A stretch of 64,000 nt of DNA from DTPU01 sp963827855 (GCA_963827855.1 CAWHBY010000002.1:1302001-1366000); one strand, 5' to 3'; numbered from the stretch's first letter, positions 36,531-46,882 are shown. Notes: generated by a model not told the origin, from the letters alone. A program made the numbers and translations.

Positions 36531-37909
36531 GGAGACCCCTCGCCGCGGTCGTTGGCCGGTGCATACCGCGTGTCCAGGAACGCGTTGGCGTCGATGGGGA
36601 TCATGGACTTGACCGCGTTGTACTTGCCCGGCGGATCGGGTGCAATCGCGGCGACCTGCTCGGTCCGGATCACGGCGTCCGAGGTATACACGGACCGCAA
36701 GGCGGCACTGGCCTCTGCTGCCACCTGCCTGCCGTCCTCCTGATCCGCCACAAAGCGGAGCTGATAGGTCTCCTTGTCGATCTGGATGACCTGGTACTCC
36801 AGCAGCCCGTCCACCTGGCCCAGGGCCCGGTCCACCTGGCCACGCGTCACGACGCGGCCGTCCGGCGTGCAGGTCAGGTGGATCGTCCGGCCCTCCACGG
36901 AGGCCAGGATCAGTCCCTCGCCCCTGCCGCAGGGACACCTCGCCTGATCGTCCAGACGCACGATGTCGCCCGCGTCGAAACGGACCAGACTCCGCCAGGG
37001 ATTGTCGAAGGTCGTGACCAGGATCTTGCCGATCCGGGACCCGTGCTGGCCCTCGGCAAACGGCAGGAAGTCCACGTGGCAGGCATGGGTCACCTGGTGC
37101 ATCCTGCCTGCCTCGCACTCCATGAACACGTAGCCCGCCTCCGTCGTTCCATAGGAGCTGGCCACTGGCGAGTCAAACGCCAGGTCGATCTGCCTGCGAT
37201 GCAGGACCGAGGGTGCCTCATAGGTCAGGACGATCAGGGGCGGCGAGACCACAGAAAGGCGGCTTGCGACGATGTGGCGGGAGAGCCTGGCCAGGAACGA
37301 TGGATTCGCCTCAAGGACGGCGGGCCTGAAGGTATTGATCTCGTGGACCATGCGGTCCATCAGGCCTGTCGACCAGGCGCTGGGGTCTGATCGTTCGCTG
37401 AGATAGAGGAAGCGGCCAGAGGTCCGCTCCTCCGTCGTCAGAAGCCCCTCCTCACACGGAAAGCCCGTGCACCAGGGACTGGTGAGGATCGCCTCGCGAT
37501 GATCCCCTGTCGCGACGGAGCGGGCGTGGCTGTTCAACTGCCAGGACGCAGCCTCTGAGCCATCCCACCACGGCTGGTACCAGACGTTCGTGACCCGATC
37601 CCCTGTAGTCCCGCTGGTGGCGACCAGCTCGATCTGGCCTGCAGCCAATCCCTCTTCGATGGGCCGTCCGCGTGGCACGAATCCCTGGGGACCGTGCAGC
37701 CGGAGGTCGTGCTTGGTCAGACAGAACAGGCCTGCCAGCCGCTGGAACACCGCAGACCTGCGGCCACGGTCCTGCCTCCGCCAGGCCTGATAGGCGGGCG
37801 CAGAGTCCATGGCCTCGTCGACAGCCTGGCTGCACCGATGTGGATACAGGGGCGCGTATCGGGCTGCTGATGCAAAGGAGTCTCTTCTAATTGTCTCTGC
37901 GCCAGCCAA
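36527..37909 (-). CDS. PaaK-like AMP-binding ligase
   Basis: This 460-residue adenylating enzyme of the phenylacetate-CoA ligase / coenzyme F390 synthetase class activates a carboxylate with ATP. Motifs: ATSGTTGDRVTN (phosphate loop), SSYGTTEAG, RFDAGDIVRL (hinge), and CPCGRGEGL with paired cysteines that may bind zinc. The start is a TTG at 37909 on the coding strand, chosen because no ATG precedes the homology. It is downstream of the helicase gene by 34 bases and overlaps the peptidase gene, so the three likely form an operon. There is no acyl-carrier or CoA-transfer partner nearby. The acid it activates cannot be told. Confidence 0.85.
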   Translation of the reverse strand: MAGAETIRRDSFASAARYAPLYPHRCSQAVDEAMDSAPAYQAWRRQDRGRRSAVFQRLAGLFCLTKHDLRLHGPQGFVPRGRPIEEGLAAGQIELVATSGTTGDRVTNVWYQPWWDGSEAASWQLNSHARSVATGDHREAILTSPWCTGFPCEEGLLTTEERTSGRFLYLSERSDPSAWSTGLMDRMVHEINTFRPAVLEANPSFLARLSRHIVASRLSVVSPPLIVLTYEAPSVLHRRQIDLAFDSPVASSYGTTEAGYVFMECEAGRMHQVTHACHVDFLPFAEGQHGSRIGKILVTTFDNPWRSLVRFDAGDIVRLDDQARCPCGRGEGLILASVEGRTIHLTCTPDGRVVTRGQVDRALGQVDGLLEYQVIQIDKETYQLRFVADQEDGRQVAAEASAALRSVYTSDAVIRTEQVAAIAPDPPGKYNAVKSMIPIDANAFLDTRYAPANDRGEGSP

Positions 37910-37943
37910 GTCTATTCATCCCTATCGATCTTGCCCACCGGGT

Positions 37944-39291
37944 CTATCGCCGTCGAGGCCTCTTCCCGGGCCTGCGGGCCAGGCTGACCTTGCGACTGCG
38001 GCTCAACCCATGCCCGCCAGATGGGGCGTCAGGGCGGTGCGACGTGGGCTTCGCATGCCCGGTCCCAGGCCTGTGACCGACCCCACCCCTCTGCCGATCC
38101 TGCGGCCTCCTGCCGCCAGCACCCTGGCTCCGGCCATGGGACAGTCTGACCTCTTCCTCAGGTTTGGCGGTGTAGTCGAAGTCGGGCAGGACCACGCGGG
38201 GAAGCCGCTTGCCGAGGGCCTTCTCAATCTCTCGCAGATCCGGCTCCTCTTCGGATGAGACGAAGGTAAAGGCGTCGCCGGTCGCCTCCATACGGGCGGT
38301 GCGTCCGACGCGGTGGATGTAGTCCTCCGGAACGTAGGGCACGTCAAAGTTGACCACGTGGCCCAGGGCCTGGATGTCGATGCCGCGAGCGGCGATGTCC
38401 GTAGCCACGAGCACCTGGTACTTGCCGGACTTGAATCCGGCCAGGGCCTGGGTCCTCTGGAGCTGAGAGCGATTCCCGTGGATCCGTTCAGCGTCGATCC
38501 CACTCTTCACCAGGATCTTGGCCACGCGGTCCGCCCTGTGCTTGGTCCGCGTGAAGACCAGGGCGTCATGGATGATCTGCTGCTTGAGCAGGGCCACGAG
38601 CAGGTTGGCCTTGAGCTGCTGGGGGACGGGATAGACGGCCTGGGTGATCCCCATGGCCGGGCGCAGGAGGCCTCTCCAGGTTGATCATCGCTGGATTGTG
38701 AAGCATCTCACGCGTCAATTGCTGGATCGGCGCAGGGATCGTCGCGGAGAAGAAGAGGGTCTGCCGCCGGGTGGGAATGTGCCGCAGTATCCGGCGGATA
38801 TCCGGAAGGAAGCCCATGTCGAGCATGCGGTCCGCCTCGTCGATGACCAGGTATTCCAGGCCGCTGAGCTTGGCATAGGGCATCCTGAAGTGGTCGAGCA
38901 GCCGACCGGGCGTACCGACGATGACGTCCACGCCGCTGCGAAAGGCGTGCTCCTGCGGTCCCATGCCCACGCCCCCAAAGACCGACGCTCCGGTGACCGG
39001 CGTGTGCACTGCCAGGTCATTGAGGTCCTCGAGGATCTGTGCAGCCAGCTCCCGCGTGGGCGTCAACACCAGGACCCGCGTGGTGCGGCGGGGCTTCTCA
39101 ATGAGGTGATGGAGGATGGGCAGCAGGAACGCAGCGGTCTTGCCACTGCCGGTCACTGCGCAGGCCAGGACATCCTTGCCCTCCATGGCCGGAGGTATGG
39201 CATCCGCCTGAATGGGTGTGGGCCTGACAAAGCCCAGGTCCTTGAGGCCCTTCAGGAGCATAGGGTGAAGTTTCATTGCGGCAAACGGCAT
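37944..39291 (-). pseudogene. DEAD-box RNA helicase (RhlE-like), one frameshift
   Basis: A cytoplasmic ATP-dependent RNA helicase of about 448 residues. The first frame, from 39291, has the Q motif (PTPIQADAIP), AVTGSGKTAAF, PTRELAAQ, GTPGRLLDH, VIDEADRMLDMGF and SATIP, and ends in a stop after an added base near 38656. The next frame continues directly with MGITQAVYPVPQQLK, the VATDIAARGIDI motif and YIHRVGRTARME. Restored, the two halves fit with no loss. The C-terminal tail is arginine-rich. The site is a CCCGG context. It is first in a minus-strand set with the PaaK-like and S51 genes. Confidence 0.87.
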
Positions 39292-40044
39292 ACGGAGTCC
39301 TTTCTATTAGAATCAGGCGGGGCAACTGGAGAAAGGTCCGAAATGGGCCCTACCTTCACAAGTGCACTCCCACTGAGAATCTGCGCAACCGGGCAATAGT
39401 ATACCGCCGCCGCCCAATTAGGCAAGGGAACAAATCCATAAATGAGGCTGACCCCAGGACTGGGCCCATATCTGCTGTGGCCCTTCCTGCCAGACGCTGC
39501 TCCGCCATCAACCCCCTCACCTTATTTCGAAGGGGGTTGACGGCTTAGTTCAGAAGAAGGCAGGGCCGAAGCGACCGGGCGGGTCAAGCCAGACGCCATC
39601 GAACGGCATGGATGGCATCTGCCTTGTGTCCGCCCTGCGTTGGGACTGCCCACGGGGTTTTTGGGACTGCCAGAATTCTCCTTGTGCGTTGAGTTGATCT
39701 GTGGAAGGAGACGCGGTATCCTCACCGATACCTGGAATGAAGGAGCGATGGATGGCTATGGCATCCAAAGTAAGGTGAGACAGTTGACCCGTGAAAGTGA
39801 TAGGTCGACGGCTGACAGGTGCCGGGGCACTCGCCCCTGCGATGCCTCACCTTCAAATGCTGCCTAGCCTGTGCTGGATGCCTTGGAGCCTCATTCCAGC
39901 GATTTCGGGTGGGACAGCGACATGGCGGTTGCTGAACCACACAGGGAGGACTTGGATAAGGATCGCCAGTGTGGTGAGTTCAGAGGTGGCCTTTGATCAT
40001 TTCCTTCACAGTACGTCGTGTCTCTGGTCTGGGCAGAGGACTGA
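39292..40044. other. Intergenic region with one strong hairpin
   Basis: 753 bases separate the divergent helicase and DUF4365 genes. A perfect 10-base inverted repeat TCAACCCCCT (39508-39517) and AGGGGGTTGA (39531-39540) has a 13-base loop and no T run. An AGAGGA ribosome site lies at about 40036 before the next start. I see no further gene; the remaining open frames lack homology. Confidence 0.55.
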
Positions 40045-41961
40045 ATGCCAAAACAGGTGAGTGATAGCCAAGACGCCGGATATGTTGGCGAGACCGAGTT
40101 TCAGTCTTGGGCCGCAAAGATGCACTGGTTCGCCACAAGGCTCGAACCCGATCAAGGCATCGATTTTGTTTGTCAGATCCGCGGCAAGCGCACAGGCAGG
40201 AGGTCGTCGGAAATGCCTGGGAAGACGCTGAATGTCTCAGTACGCTCGACGTCAGAGGACTCAGATACTGTCGTCATCGACCGCAGTGATGCCGAGTTGC
40301 TTCTCTCCAGCAATAGTCCCATGGTTCTGGCAATCGTCCAGCGAATGCCTCTGGGGCAAGCAGGGAAAGTCGGAATTAAGTTCCTTGACGAGCAGTTCAT
40401 CAAAGAGCTCGACGTCTTTCTACGGGACACAGCCAAGACTCACACGATGCACTTCTCGCAGACTGTCACCGAGCCTGGCAGAATCAGAGACGAGGTTGAT
40501 AGACTCTTCCAGCACCCCTACAGGGACATGATAGCACGCTTGCGTACGGAGATCCGACTCAAGGATTTCATGGTTGAACCCCATGCCGAGATCCTGCATT
40601 CCGCATACGGCACAGTGGCATTCGTACACTCCAAGGATTTTGGTGTCTCAACGAACGTCTCGGAAAGAGTAGATGTCACAGATGCCCTTCAGGGTATTGG
40701 CGTGAAGGTCGTGTTCACTTCGGCATCTCTCATGCCGACCCAACAAACCGGAGTAGTTGGGACACTGGGCAACTTCAGCAGTCCCATGTCCGGTGAATGC
40801 AGTACTCCATCGCGAGGGGAGGCGGCGCACGAACTGGATCAGACACTAGATGTCCTCGCCGTGATAGATCAGATCCATGCTGAACTGTCGATGTGGAACT
40901 ACCACAGCGCTTTCACCCTCGCTGATGGACTGGAGCGTGTCATACATAGTGATGGGACCGCGATCGGTCACACCATGGCGAGGACCCTCTTCCTCTTGGC
41001 TCGAGTTCACGTCATTCGAGCCGAAAGGGAGAGCTCCCAGGCAAGAGACAACATTGATCTCGCCAAGTCTCTTCTGGCTGAGATTGAGTCGACATCCATC
41101 GCATCCGGTGATGCAGAGGTGCAGGCGGACGTTGTGGCATTGAGGGGCGCCATCGAGAATCTCGAAGCAGGACCTGACGCAGCATTGGCCCATCTCGACA
41201 AGTGCACCGACCCATATGCCATCCGCATACGTCTGGCAATCCTCTTGAATAAGCAGGCCCTCGACGGGGCAGTTGCTCTCATTGAGGGGCTTCCTCCAAA
41301 CGAACGATGGTGCGAATTAGCTGTCACTGTCTATGCCCTCAAGGATCGGCGAGATGAGGCCGAGAGGATTGTGAACTGGGCTGCCGCCCAACAAGATCGA
41401 GCCAAATATGGGCAGTGCGTTATCCGTCTCGCTGATGCACTGTTTGTCCGTTCACTATCCGGACAGGAGAAGGGCCGAGACATTCGACCGCAGGACCTGT
41501 CGCCACAGGAGAGGGAGGCTTTGGGTGCCGTCCTGTCAACTCTTCAACCTGTTCTTGATCCCATTGTTGGTGCAGGACAGGTCGATTCTGGATTAGCCTC
41601 AACGGCTGTGAAGATCGCTTGGCTCGTGCATTACCTGTTGGGGAGTCGTGAGAAGGTGGCCGAATTGGCACGGCTCATGTACACCTATCGGCCAGTCCCG
41701 GTAGACGTTGCCAGAAGTGTAGTACATGGCTACATCGAGCCACCGTCCGACCTTCCCGAGAGGCTGAGGGAAGACCATCCCTCCGATCTGGAAGCCAACA
41801 TTCTCGCGGCACTTGTGCAGTCGTCGTTCATGGGCCAGCACAGTGAGGGCTTTGCTAAGGCTAAAGAACTGATACCGCGCAGACACTCCTGCAAAGAAGG
41901 AACAGCTTTGCATGCTTTTCCTCCAGATGTGGCAGGAGTCCGAAGGAGATGCCCTTGCTGA
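40045..41961 (+). CDS. Giant DUF4365-TPR protein, N-terminal part (frame lost near 41878)
   Basis: Residues 1-130 form a DUF4365-like PD-(D/E)xK-fold domain: YVGETEFQSWAAKMHWFATR, GID at 38-40, then the strand NVSVRSTS. The metal-binding Asp (40) is kept, but the usual QxK triad is S65-V66-R67, so cleavage may be lost or altered. A linker of 130 residues follows, then helical pairs of the tetratricopeptide type from about 270 on (ALAHLDKCTDPYAIRIRLAI). The frame slips by one base at about 41878 (AKELIP followed by ADTPAKKEQLCMLFLQMWQE in the next frame), so the annotated end at 41961 is artificial. With the next entry it forms one gene of about 2,140 residues. The coding DNA is poorer in G+C than its neighbours. 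No signal peptide. Confidence 0.72.
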   Translation: MPKQVSDSQDAGYVGETEFQSWAAKMHWFATRLEPDQGIDFVCQIRGKRTGRRSSEMPGKTLNVSVRSTSEDSDTVVIDRSDAELLLSSNSPMVLAIVQRMPLGQAGKVGIKFLDEQFIKELDVFLRDTAKTHTMHFSQTVTEPGRIRDEVDRLFQHPYRDMIARLRTEIRLKDFMVEPHAEILHSAYGTVAFVHSKDFGVSTNVSERVDVTDALQGIGVKVVFTSASLMPTQQTGVVGTLGNFSSPMSGECSTPSRGEAAHELDQTLDVLAVIDQIHAELSMWNYHSAFTLADGLERVIHSDGTAIGHTMARTLFLLARVHVIRAERESSQARDNIDLAKSLLAEIESTSIASGDAEVQADVVALRGAIENLEAGPDAALAHLDKCTDPYAIRIRLAILLNKQALDGAVALIEGLPPNERWCELAVTVYALKDRRDEAERIVNWAAAQQDRAKYGQCVIRLADALFVRSLSGQEKGRDIRPQDLSPQEREALGAVLSTLQPVLDPIVGAGQVDSGLASTAVKIAWLVHYLLGSREKVAELARLMYTYRPVPVDVARSVVHGYIEPPSDLPERLREDHPSDLEANILAALVQSSFMGQHSEGFAKAKELIPRRHSCKEGTALHAFPPDVAGVRRRCPC

Positions 41962-44900
41962 ATGCGACCAGATCATAGCACCTTTAGCCTTGGACAATCC
42001 CAAGCTCTGCTCAGCATTCGAAGCCGCAAAAGCTCTCCGCGCAGGGAATGCAGATGCGGCAATTGAGGCACTCGACAAAGCGAAGGATGAGACAGATGTC
42101 ACCTGGCTCCAACTGCGAGCGAATGCCCTTGCCCAGAAGCGTCAACTGGCGGATGCCGCAGAGTGCCTACTGATCGCCGCAAGAAGCACGGGTGATCCCG
42201 CGATTCTACACAAGACTGCGGACCTAGCCTTTCAATCCGAGAGCACGGGGGTGGCCGTATGGTGTTATGAGCGTTTGGTGCAACTGCTGCCCACCAATAT
42301 GGACTATCGTGGGAGACTGGCTCATATTTACACATCCCGCCTTCACGATACGGGCAAAGCAGCGATTCACCTCCGGGCATTGTATGAAGCCGAGCCTGAC
42401 AATCCAGTTCACATCGTGAACCTCGCAGTGTGCCTTGCCCAACTGTACCTACCAGAGGAGAGCCTGCGCCTGTATGACAAGGCCTGTGGGCAGGACAAGC
42501 CTGACATTCGCGCGGTTCTCGGGCGGGCCGAATTGCACATGAGTCTTGGCAATCCGGACGCAGCCCTTGCTTCGCTCCGAGCCTTCCACCAACGGTTCCG
42601 TAGCGATCCGACCTACCTTATGGTCTTCATGAACACAGCCTATGCGGCGGGAGATGAGGAAGCCGCTCACGAATCGTTGAAGACTCTGGACCAACTTCAT
42701 GAGTGTGGAGGAGTCGATCCCAGCACGTTCATGAGAATCCCCGAAGACAAGGTGTTCGAAACGCTCAAGAAGCGTATTGAACATGTGCAGAAGCGAACGG
42801 AGTATCTCCATACTGAGATGCTCAAGGGCCGGATGCCGTGGCTGTATGCAGAGCAGGTCTGTGGGAATCCCGCTTACGCGGGATGGAACAGACGGACCCG
42901 GCAACTAACCTGGATCCACGATGATCCTGTGAACCGGGCCAGCCTCTGTGTGTATGCGACAAATGCCTTCCACCCAGGCAAGACTGATGTGAACCATCGT
43001 GGACTGCTGCCGCTTGAATGCCCGCCCCAAGGAACACGAATCATGGCGGACATGTCGGCCCTGATCACTCTACACCGCCTGGAGCTCCTCGATACGGCAG
43101 CGGAGTACTTTGGGGACATCGGCGTGCCCGAAGAGTACTTGTCCACCGTTCTGGAGGATGGGCGAAGACTAATTCTCCATCAACGCTGGCTACAGCGGAG
43201 CGCAGAGCACCTCGCGGCAAAGATAGACAGCCGAGCCGTCACGGTTCTGGAGAAGCAGAACGTCCTTGATGTCAACATGGCCACTGTGAACGAACATGGG
43301 GAGCCAAAGGAGCATCACTACCACCTGATTGACCTCATTCGACCCTGCTATAGAGCGGGTCTTATCCCTGATACTGTGTACCAGCAAGTATTGAAGGTCC
43401 GCAAGGAAGAGTCGGCCGTGGATGAGGCCCACCCCGACCTCGGACGACTGCAATGCGTTCTGGTCGCGCTATCAACGCTGGAGATGGTGGCTCATTTCGG
43501 CCTGTTGGACGCCATCACCGAGCATTACAGAGTCCACATTCTCCCGGATGTCCATACTGAAATACGGCAGCGGCTAGAGAGCATTCAACATCAGGAAGAA
43601 ACGCGCAGGTGGCACTTCAACCTCTGGAACCGTCTGCGTGCCGATCCCCGTTTTCACTTCGTGTCACGCGCCAGGCCTGAAGAGAAGCAGGAAAGTGATG
43701 CAGACCCCAAGGATCTTCTGCCGTTCCTCGCGAGCTTCATCGCCCAAGAAACAGCGACCCCCCTCTTGGCCGATGACCGTATGTGTCAGGCCCTTACGCT
43801 CAATGAGCGACCCGAGGCAGCATATGCTGCATTCGGAACTGGTGCCTTCATCTCCGGGATCATGATGGCCGGCAAGATCACTACTGCACGGGCCGCCGAG
43901 TGCATACAGCGGCTGATGCGATGGCGGTATCGGTTTGTCGTCCCAAGTGCTGACATTCTCAAGACACTTGCTGGACAGTATTGCGCCAATGCTCCTGGTC
44001 AAGCCCTTCAGGATGTTTCCGAATACGTGCACGAGTGCATGCGCGACCCGGGCCTCTTTGGGGGGCCTGAAAACACAGACAGTCATGAATCAATGGCGGT
44101 CCGCTTGTATCGCGAATGGCTCTCAGTCATCTCGGAGTTCCTCATCAGCGTCTGGGACGACAAGTCGTTTCCAGTGGAATCGGCGCAGCGGCTAACCCAG
44201 TGGAGCGTCCAGGAGTTGCTGCCATCACCGCCGCGAGTCTTGCACGGAAGCATGAAGGCTAAAGTGGCCTCATTGACACCAAGGCTTCTGCTCTCCCACA
44301 GCCTGATCACCGGGAGCGTGGGCCAAGAAGGTGAACGCATTTCAGATGGCATGAGGGCGATGCAGGACGCCCTCGGGTTTAGCGACGAGGAGTATCTGCG
44401 CGAGGTAGCGGACCTCCTCAAGCTACATCAGGAATGTGGCTTCGGTCCCGAGGATGCGGATGGGATGAAGCAACAGATGCGGATCCTCATATACAGGACT
44501 GCCCTCCGTCATCACAGTCGCGTCGATGCCCGGACTGTGCGGATACTTGAAGACCTTGGTCTATTCAAAGACGAGGCCGGATCCATCGGCGATGATGTAG
44601 ACATCTCGGTTCTTCAGGATCTCGGCCATCCCCGGCGGGAGAAGCTACCTGCTGGCCCCCTGGTTGTGTACGTTACGGAAGAGGAGAAGCCCTGTCGCCG
44701 GGCCGCAGAACTCCCGTTCCTTCTACTGTCCGAGAGACAGAACGTGCGCAAGGCGGCTATGGACTGCCTGGAGCAGATGATTCAGAACACGTCGCTCAGC
44801 GTTACTCCCAGAACAGAGGCCATTCTTCGAGAGTCGCGCAACGCTCTGACTTCCGCCGACCTCCGTGAATGGAGGCCTGCGGCGGTCGCGTCGTTCGATG

Positions 44901-46468
44901 CGATCTCCGATGACGTGCTTGTTGCGCTTCAAGGAGTCCGGCAGAGTCTCGAATGCCAACCGGCGATTGAAGACAGCCTGAATTACTACGTCCCCAAGGT
45001 GCTCAGGCCAGCAGTCTCCTCGCTTGACTCAATACGGTTGGAAATAGGCAGTCCAGAGAAAGAACATGACCAGATGAGTAGAGTAATCGCTCTGATAGTC
45101 GGGCAAGCTCAGACATTGACCGATGTCTGCGAGGGCTGCCGTAGGCAGCTTGGATTCCTGCCGCTTGCGCCGCGATACGGAATGCCGGAGGCCGTCCGAG
45201 GATGGTTGTCTACCCACGCAGACACGGACGCATGGACGGAAATCTGGGATTGGGTGGATGCGTCGGTTAGCCCTATTCCGCAGTATCATGCATGCTGTGT
45301 TTTTGCCTTGCATCCGGAACTTGTGCCGCCAGGCAAAGTCCCGATCCTGTGGGACCGCATCTTGAGGATAGTCTGCACGTCGGACAGCGAAGGACGCAAC
45401 AAGGCTGGCGCTGAAGCGTGGGCGATACGCTGTGATCTCGCGCGGCATTACGCCTATCATCTGGAGGCAAGCCTTCCTGATGGCAATGGTGCGAATATTG
45501 CCTGCTTAGCATGGTGGTTAGCCGAAGCAGTTGCTTCGAGTTGTTCGGACGAACCAGACGCCCCTCAGTTCTATCGAAGAAACTGGGTCAAGCCGGCACT
45601 AGAGGCCTCAACCCGCATATGGCTCATGGCCAGTCCACACATCCAAAGATCCTATCTTCGCTACATGACCCTCGCTGTCCCTTCGCCCTGGGCCGTGGGA
45701 CTTCTGTCAATCATGGGCGACAAGCTCCAACAACTCGCTCCGCGCGAACAAACCGAGGATGTCCGGGCAAAGTTCCATGATGCGTTGGTCTCTCATCTGG
45801 TTTCCTCTCTTCCCTTCGCCGTGCAGACGCCAAGTGACCCGACCTTTGTCCTGGAGTACTCGCTGGCAGATACGGTGCTGAAATGGGCTGAGCATCGGCC
45901 CGAAGAGGACCGAAAGGCCCTGAGGCAACTTGTTGAAACAAGTCGGACTCTGGGGACCGCAGATGGATTGTCTCAGGCCTTGCGTGGGCTCGCGGACTCA
46001 CCATTGTCCGACCAGGTTGTGGTCGCCCTGGCTCTACAGGCAAAGGCCTATACCGACCCCACGATTGCTGAGAGTATCTGGGCAGTGCTGTCTGACGCAG
46101 GTTGGAGAGCGAGAGTGATCGGGAGTGTGGACGAACGAGTAGCCCACATGCTCCTGGAAGCTTTCGTCATTCTGCAGGCCGCGAATGGAGGCAAGTGGGG
46201 CTCGCTGCTACCGCACTACATCGAGGAGTTGTGCGAGAAAGCGGAAGACGGCGACCGACGACGCCACCTCTTCCTGTATCTTCTCCAAACAAGTCTCGCA
46301 TCAGACACGGTCAGTGCGCGACGAAGGCTTCTACGCGGAGAGCACAAGGCCAAGTTCATCGAACTCGCCGAGGAATGCCGCGGTCTGTTGGAGGCTATAC
46401 GCGCGGACTCTCCGCCTTACGTGGCGGGCAAGCTGCGGGGGCTGGCTGGCAGCCTGCGAGTTGTGTGA
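41912..46468 (+). CDS. Giant TPR-PIN protein, C-terminal part of the same gene
   Basis: The continuation of the DUF4365 gene; the ATG at 41912 is only the first in this frame. Residues 1-330 (of this part) are tetratricopeptide-like repeats, then KGRMPWLYAEQV. A PIN-like nuclease domain starts around RIMADMSALITLHRLELLDT, with its first acid at D380, and closes with PLLADDRMCQAL, acids D621-D622. The two acid sites are about 240 residues apart, farther than the usual PIN length, so an insertion (helical, residues about 440-590) lies within it. The last 800 residues are helical repeats without a recognised motif. TPR plus PIN in one large protein recalls nuclease families from computational surveys of bacterial conflict systems. 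A stress or phage-defence role is inferred, not shown. Next is tRNA-Leu, 243 bases downstream. Confidence 0.7.
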   Translation: MLFLQMWQESEGDALAECDQIIAPLALDNPKLCSAFEAAKALRAGNADAAIEALDKAKDETDVTWLQLRANALAQKRQLADAAECLLIAARSTGDPAILHKTADLAFQSESTGVAVWCYERLVQLLPTNMDYRGRLAHIYTSRLHDTGKAAIHLRALYEAEPDNPVHIVNLAVCLAQLYLPEESLRLYDKACGQDKPDIRAVLGRAELHMSLGNPDAALASLRAFHQRFRSDPTYLMVFMNTAYAAGDEEAAHESLKTLDQLHECGGVDPSTFMRIPEDKVFETLKKRIEHVQKRTEYLHTEMLKGRMPWLYAEQVCGNPAYAGWNRRTRQLTWIHDDPVNRASLCVYATNAFHPGKTDVNHRGLLPLECPPQGTRIMADMSALITLHRLELLDTAAEYFGDIGVPEEYLSTVLEDGRRLILHQRWLQRSAEHLAAKIDSRAVTVLEKQNVLDVNMATVNEHGEPKEHHYHLIDLIRPCYRAGLIPDTVYQQVLKVRKEESAVDEAHPDLGRLQCVLVALSTLEMVAHFGLLDAITEHYRVHILPDVHTEIRQRLESIQHQEETRRWHFNLWNRLRADPRFHFVSRARPEEKQESDADPKDLLPFLASFIAQETATPLLADDRMCQALTLNERPEAAYAAFGTGAFISGIMMAGKITTARAAECIQRLMRWRYRFVVPSADILKTLAGQYCANAPGQALQDVSEYVHECMRDPGLFGGPENTDSHESMAVRLYREWLSVISEFLISVWDDKSFPVESAQRLTQWSVQELLPSPPRVLHGSMKAKVASLTPRLLLSHSLITGSVGQEGERISDGMRAMQDALGFSDEEYLREVADLLKLHQECGFGPEDADGMKQQMRILIYRTALRHHSRVDARTVRILEDLGLFKDEAGSIGDDVDISVLQDLGHPRREKLPAGPLVVYVTEEEKPCRRAAELPFLLLSERQNVRKAAMDCLEQMIQNTSLSVTPRTEAILRESRNALTSADLREWRPAAVASFDAISDDVLVALQGVRQSLECQPAIEDSLNYYVPKVLRPAVSSLDSIRLEIGSPEKEHDQMSRVIALIVGQAQTLTDVCEGCRRQLGFLPLAPRYGMPEAVRGWLSTHADTDAWTEIWDWVDASVSPIPQYHACCVFALHPELVPPGKVPILWDRILRIVCTSDSEGRNKAGAEAWAIRCDLARHYAYHLEASLPDGNGANIACLAWWLAEAVASSCSDEPDAPQFYRRNWVKPALEASTRIWLMASPHIQRSYLRYMTLAVPSPWAVGLLSIMGDKLQQLAPREQTEDVRAKFHDALVSHLVSSLPFAVQTPSDPTFVLEYSLADTVLKWAEHRPEEDRKALRQLVETSRTLGTADGLSQALRGLADSPLSDQVVVALALQAKAYTDPTIAESIWAVLSDAGWRARVIGSVDERVAHMLLEAFVILQAANGGKWGSLLPHYIEELCEKAEDGDRRRHLFLYLLQTSLASDTVSARRRLLRGEHKAKFIELAEECRGLLEAIRADSPPYVAGKLRGLAGSLRVV

Positions 46469-46710
46469 ACGCCACTACCAAGGCGTGCTTCGCACGAGAT
46501 CACCTGACGGGGCCACAGATGGCGGGGTTTCTGCATGGGCAATCTCACATAACCTGAGGCACTCTGCTGAAGGCTCGATGCTATCGTTTGCGGCTCACCG
46601 AGGCTTGCTCCCACGGAGCCGCAGCGGCGGACAAGGCGACAGCCCATCTCCTTCTGTTTTCACCCGGCCAATTGACACGTCCCTTGGGATCGACGATAAT
46701 GGCCGCTGTC

Positions 46711-46794
46711 GCCGAAGTGGCGGAACTGGCAGACGCGCAGGATTCAAAATCCTGTCCTGGCAACAGGGTGAGGGTTCGACTCCCTCCTTCGGCA
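46711..46794 (+). tRNA. tRNA-Leu (anticodon CAA)
   Basis: 84 bases of class II form. The acceptor GCCGAAG pairs with CTTCGGC (46787-46793), discriminator A at 46794, no encoded CCA. The anticodon stem CAGGA/TCCTG encloses the loop TTCAAAA, giving anticodon CAA, which reads UUG. The long variable arm fits leucine, and the T loop is TTCGACT. Confidence 0.96.
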
Positions 46795-46813
46795 GTGGGC
46801 AGCATAAGGCAGC

Positions 46814-46882
46814 ATGGGCTGAAGCCCATCCTGCACGCTCCTATCTCCTGACTCCTGTGTTCTGTGTTCTGCGTTCTTCTTC
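46814..46882. repeat. Hairpin plus purine/pyrimidine tract after the 46883 gene
   Basis: Hairpin arms ATGGGCT (46814-46820) and AGCCCAT (46823-46829). Then 46838-46883 consists of TCCTATCTCCTGACTCC and TGTGTTCTG units. Read along the minus strand it is a purine-rich tract starting at the stop of the 46883 gene, like those at 35402 and 63338. Confidence 0.75.

Noticed and set aside
36452..37390. A 312-codon plus-strand frame over the PaaK-like gene
   Set aside because: It is antisense to the ligase motifs, with no recognisable domain.
46469..46710. Possible integration site at tRNA-Leu linked to the DUF4365 gene
   Set aside because: The gene lies on the 5' side of the tRNA; no copy of the tRNA 3' end and no integrase are visible near 39-40 kb.
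46588..46851. An 87-codon frame across the tRNA
   Set aside because: It is the familiar translation of a leucine tRNA and the repeat behind it.
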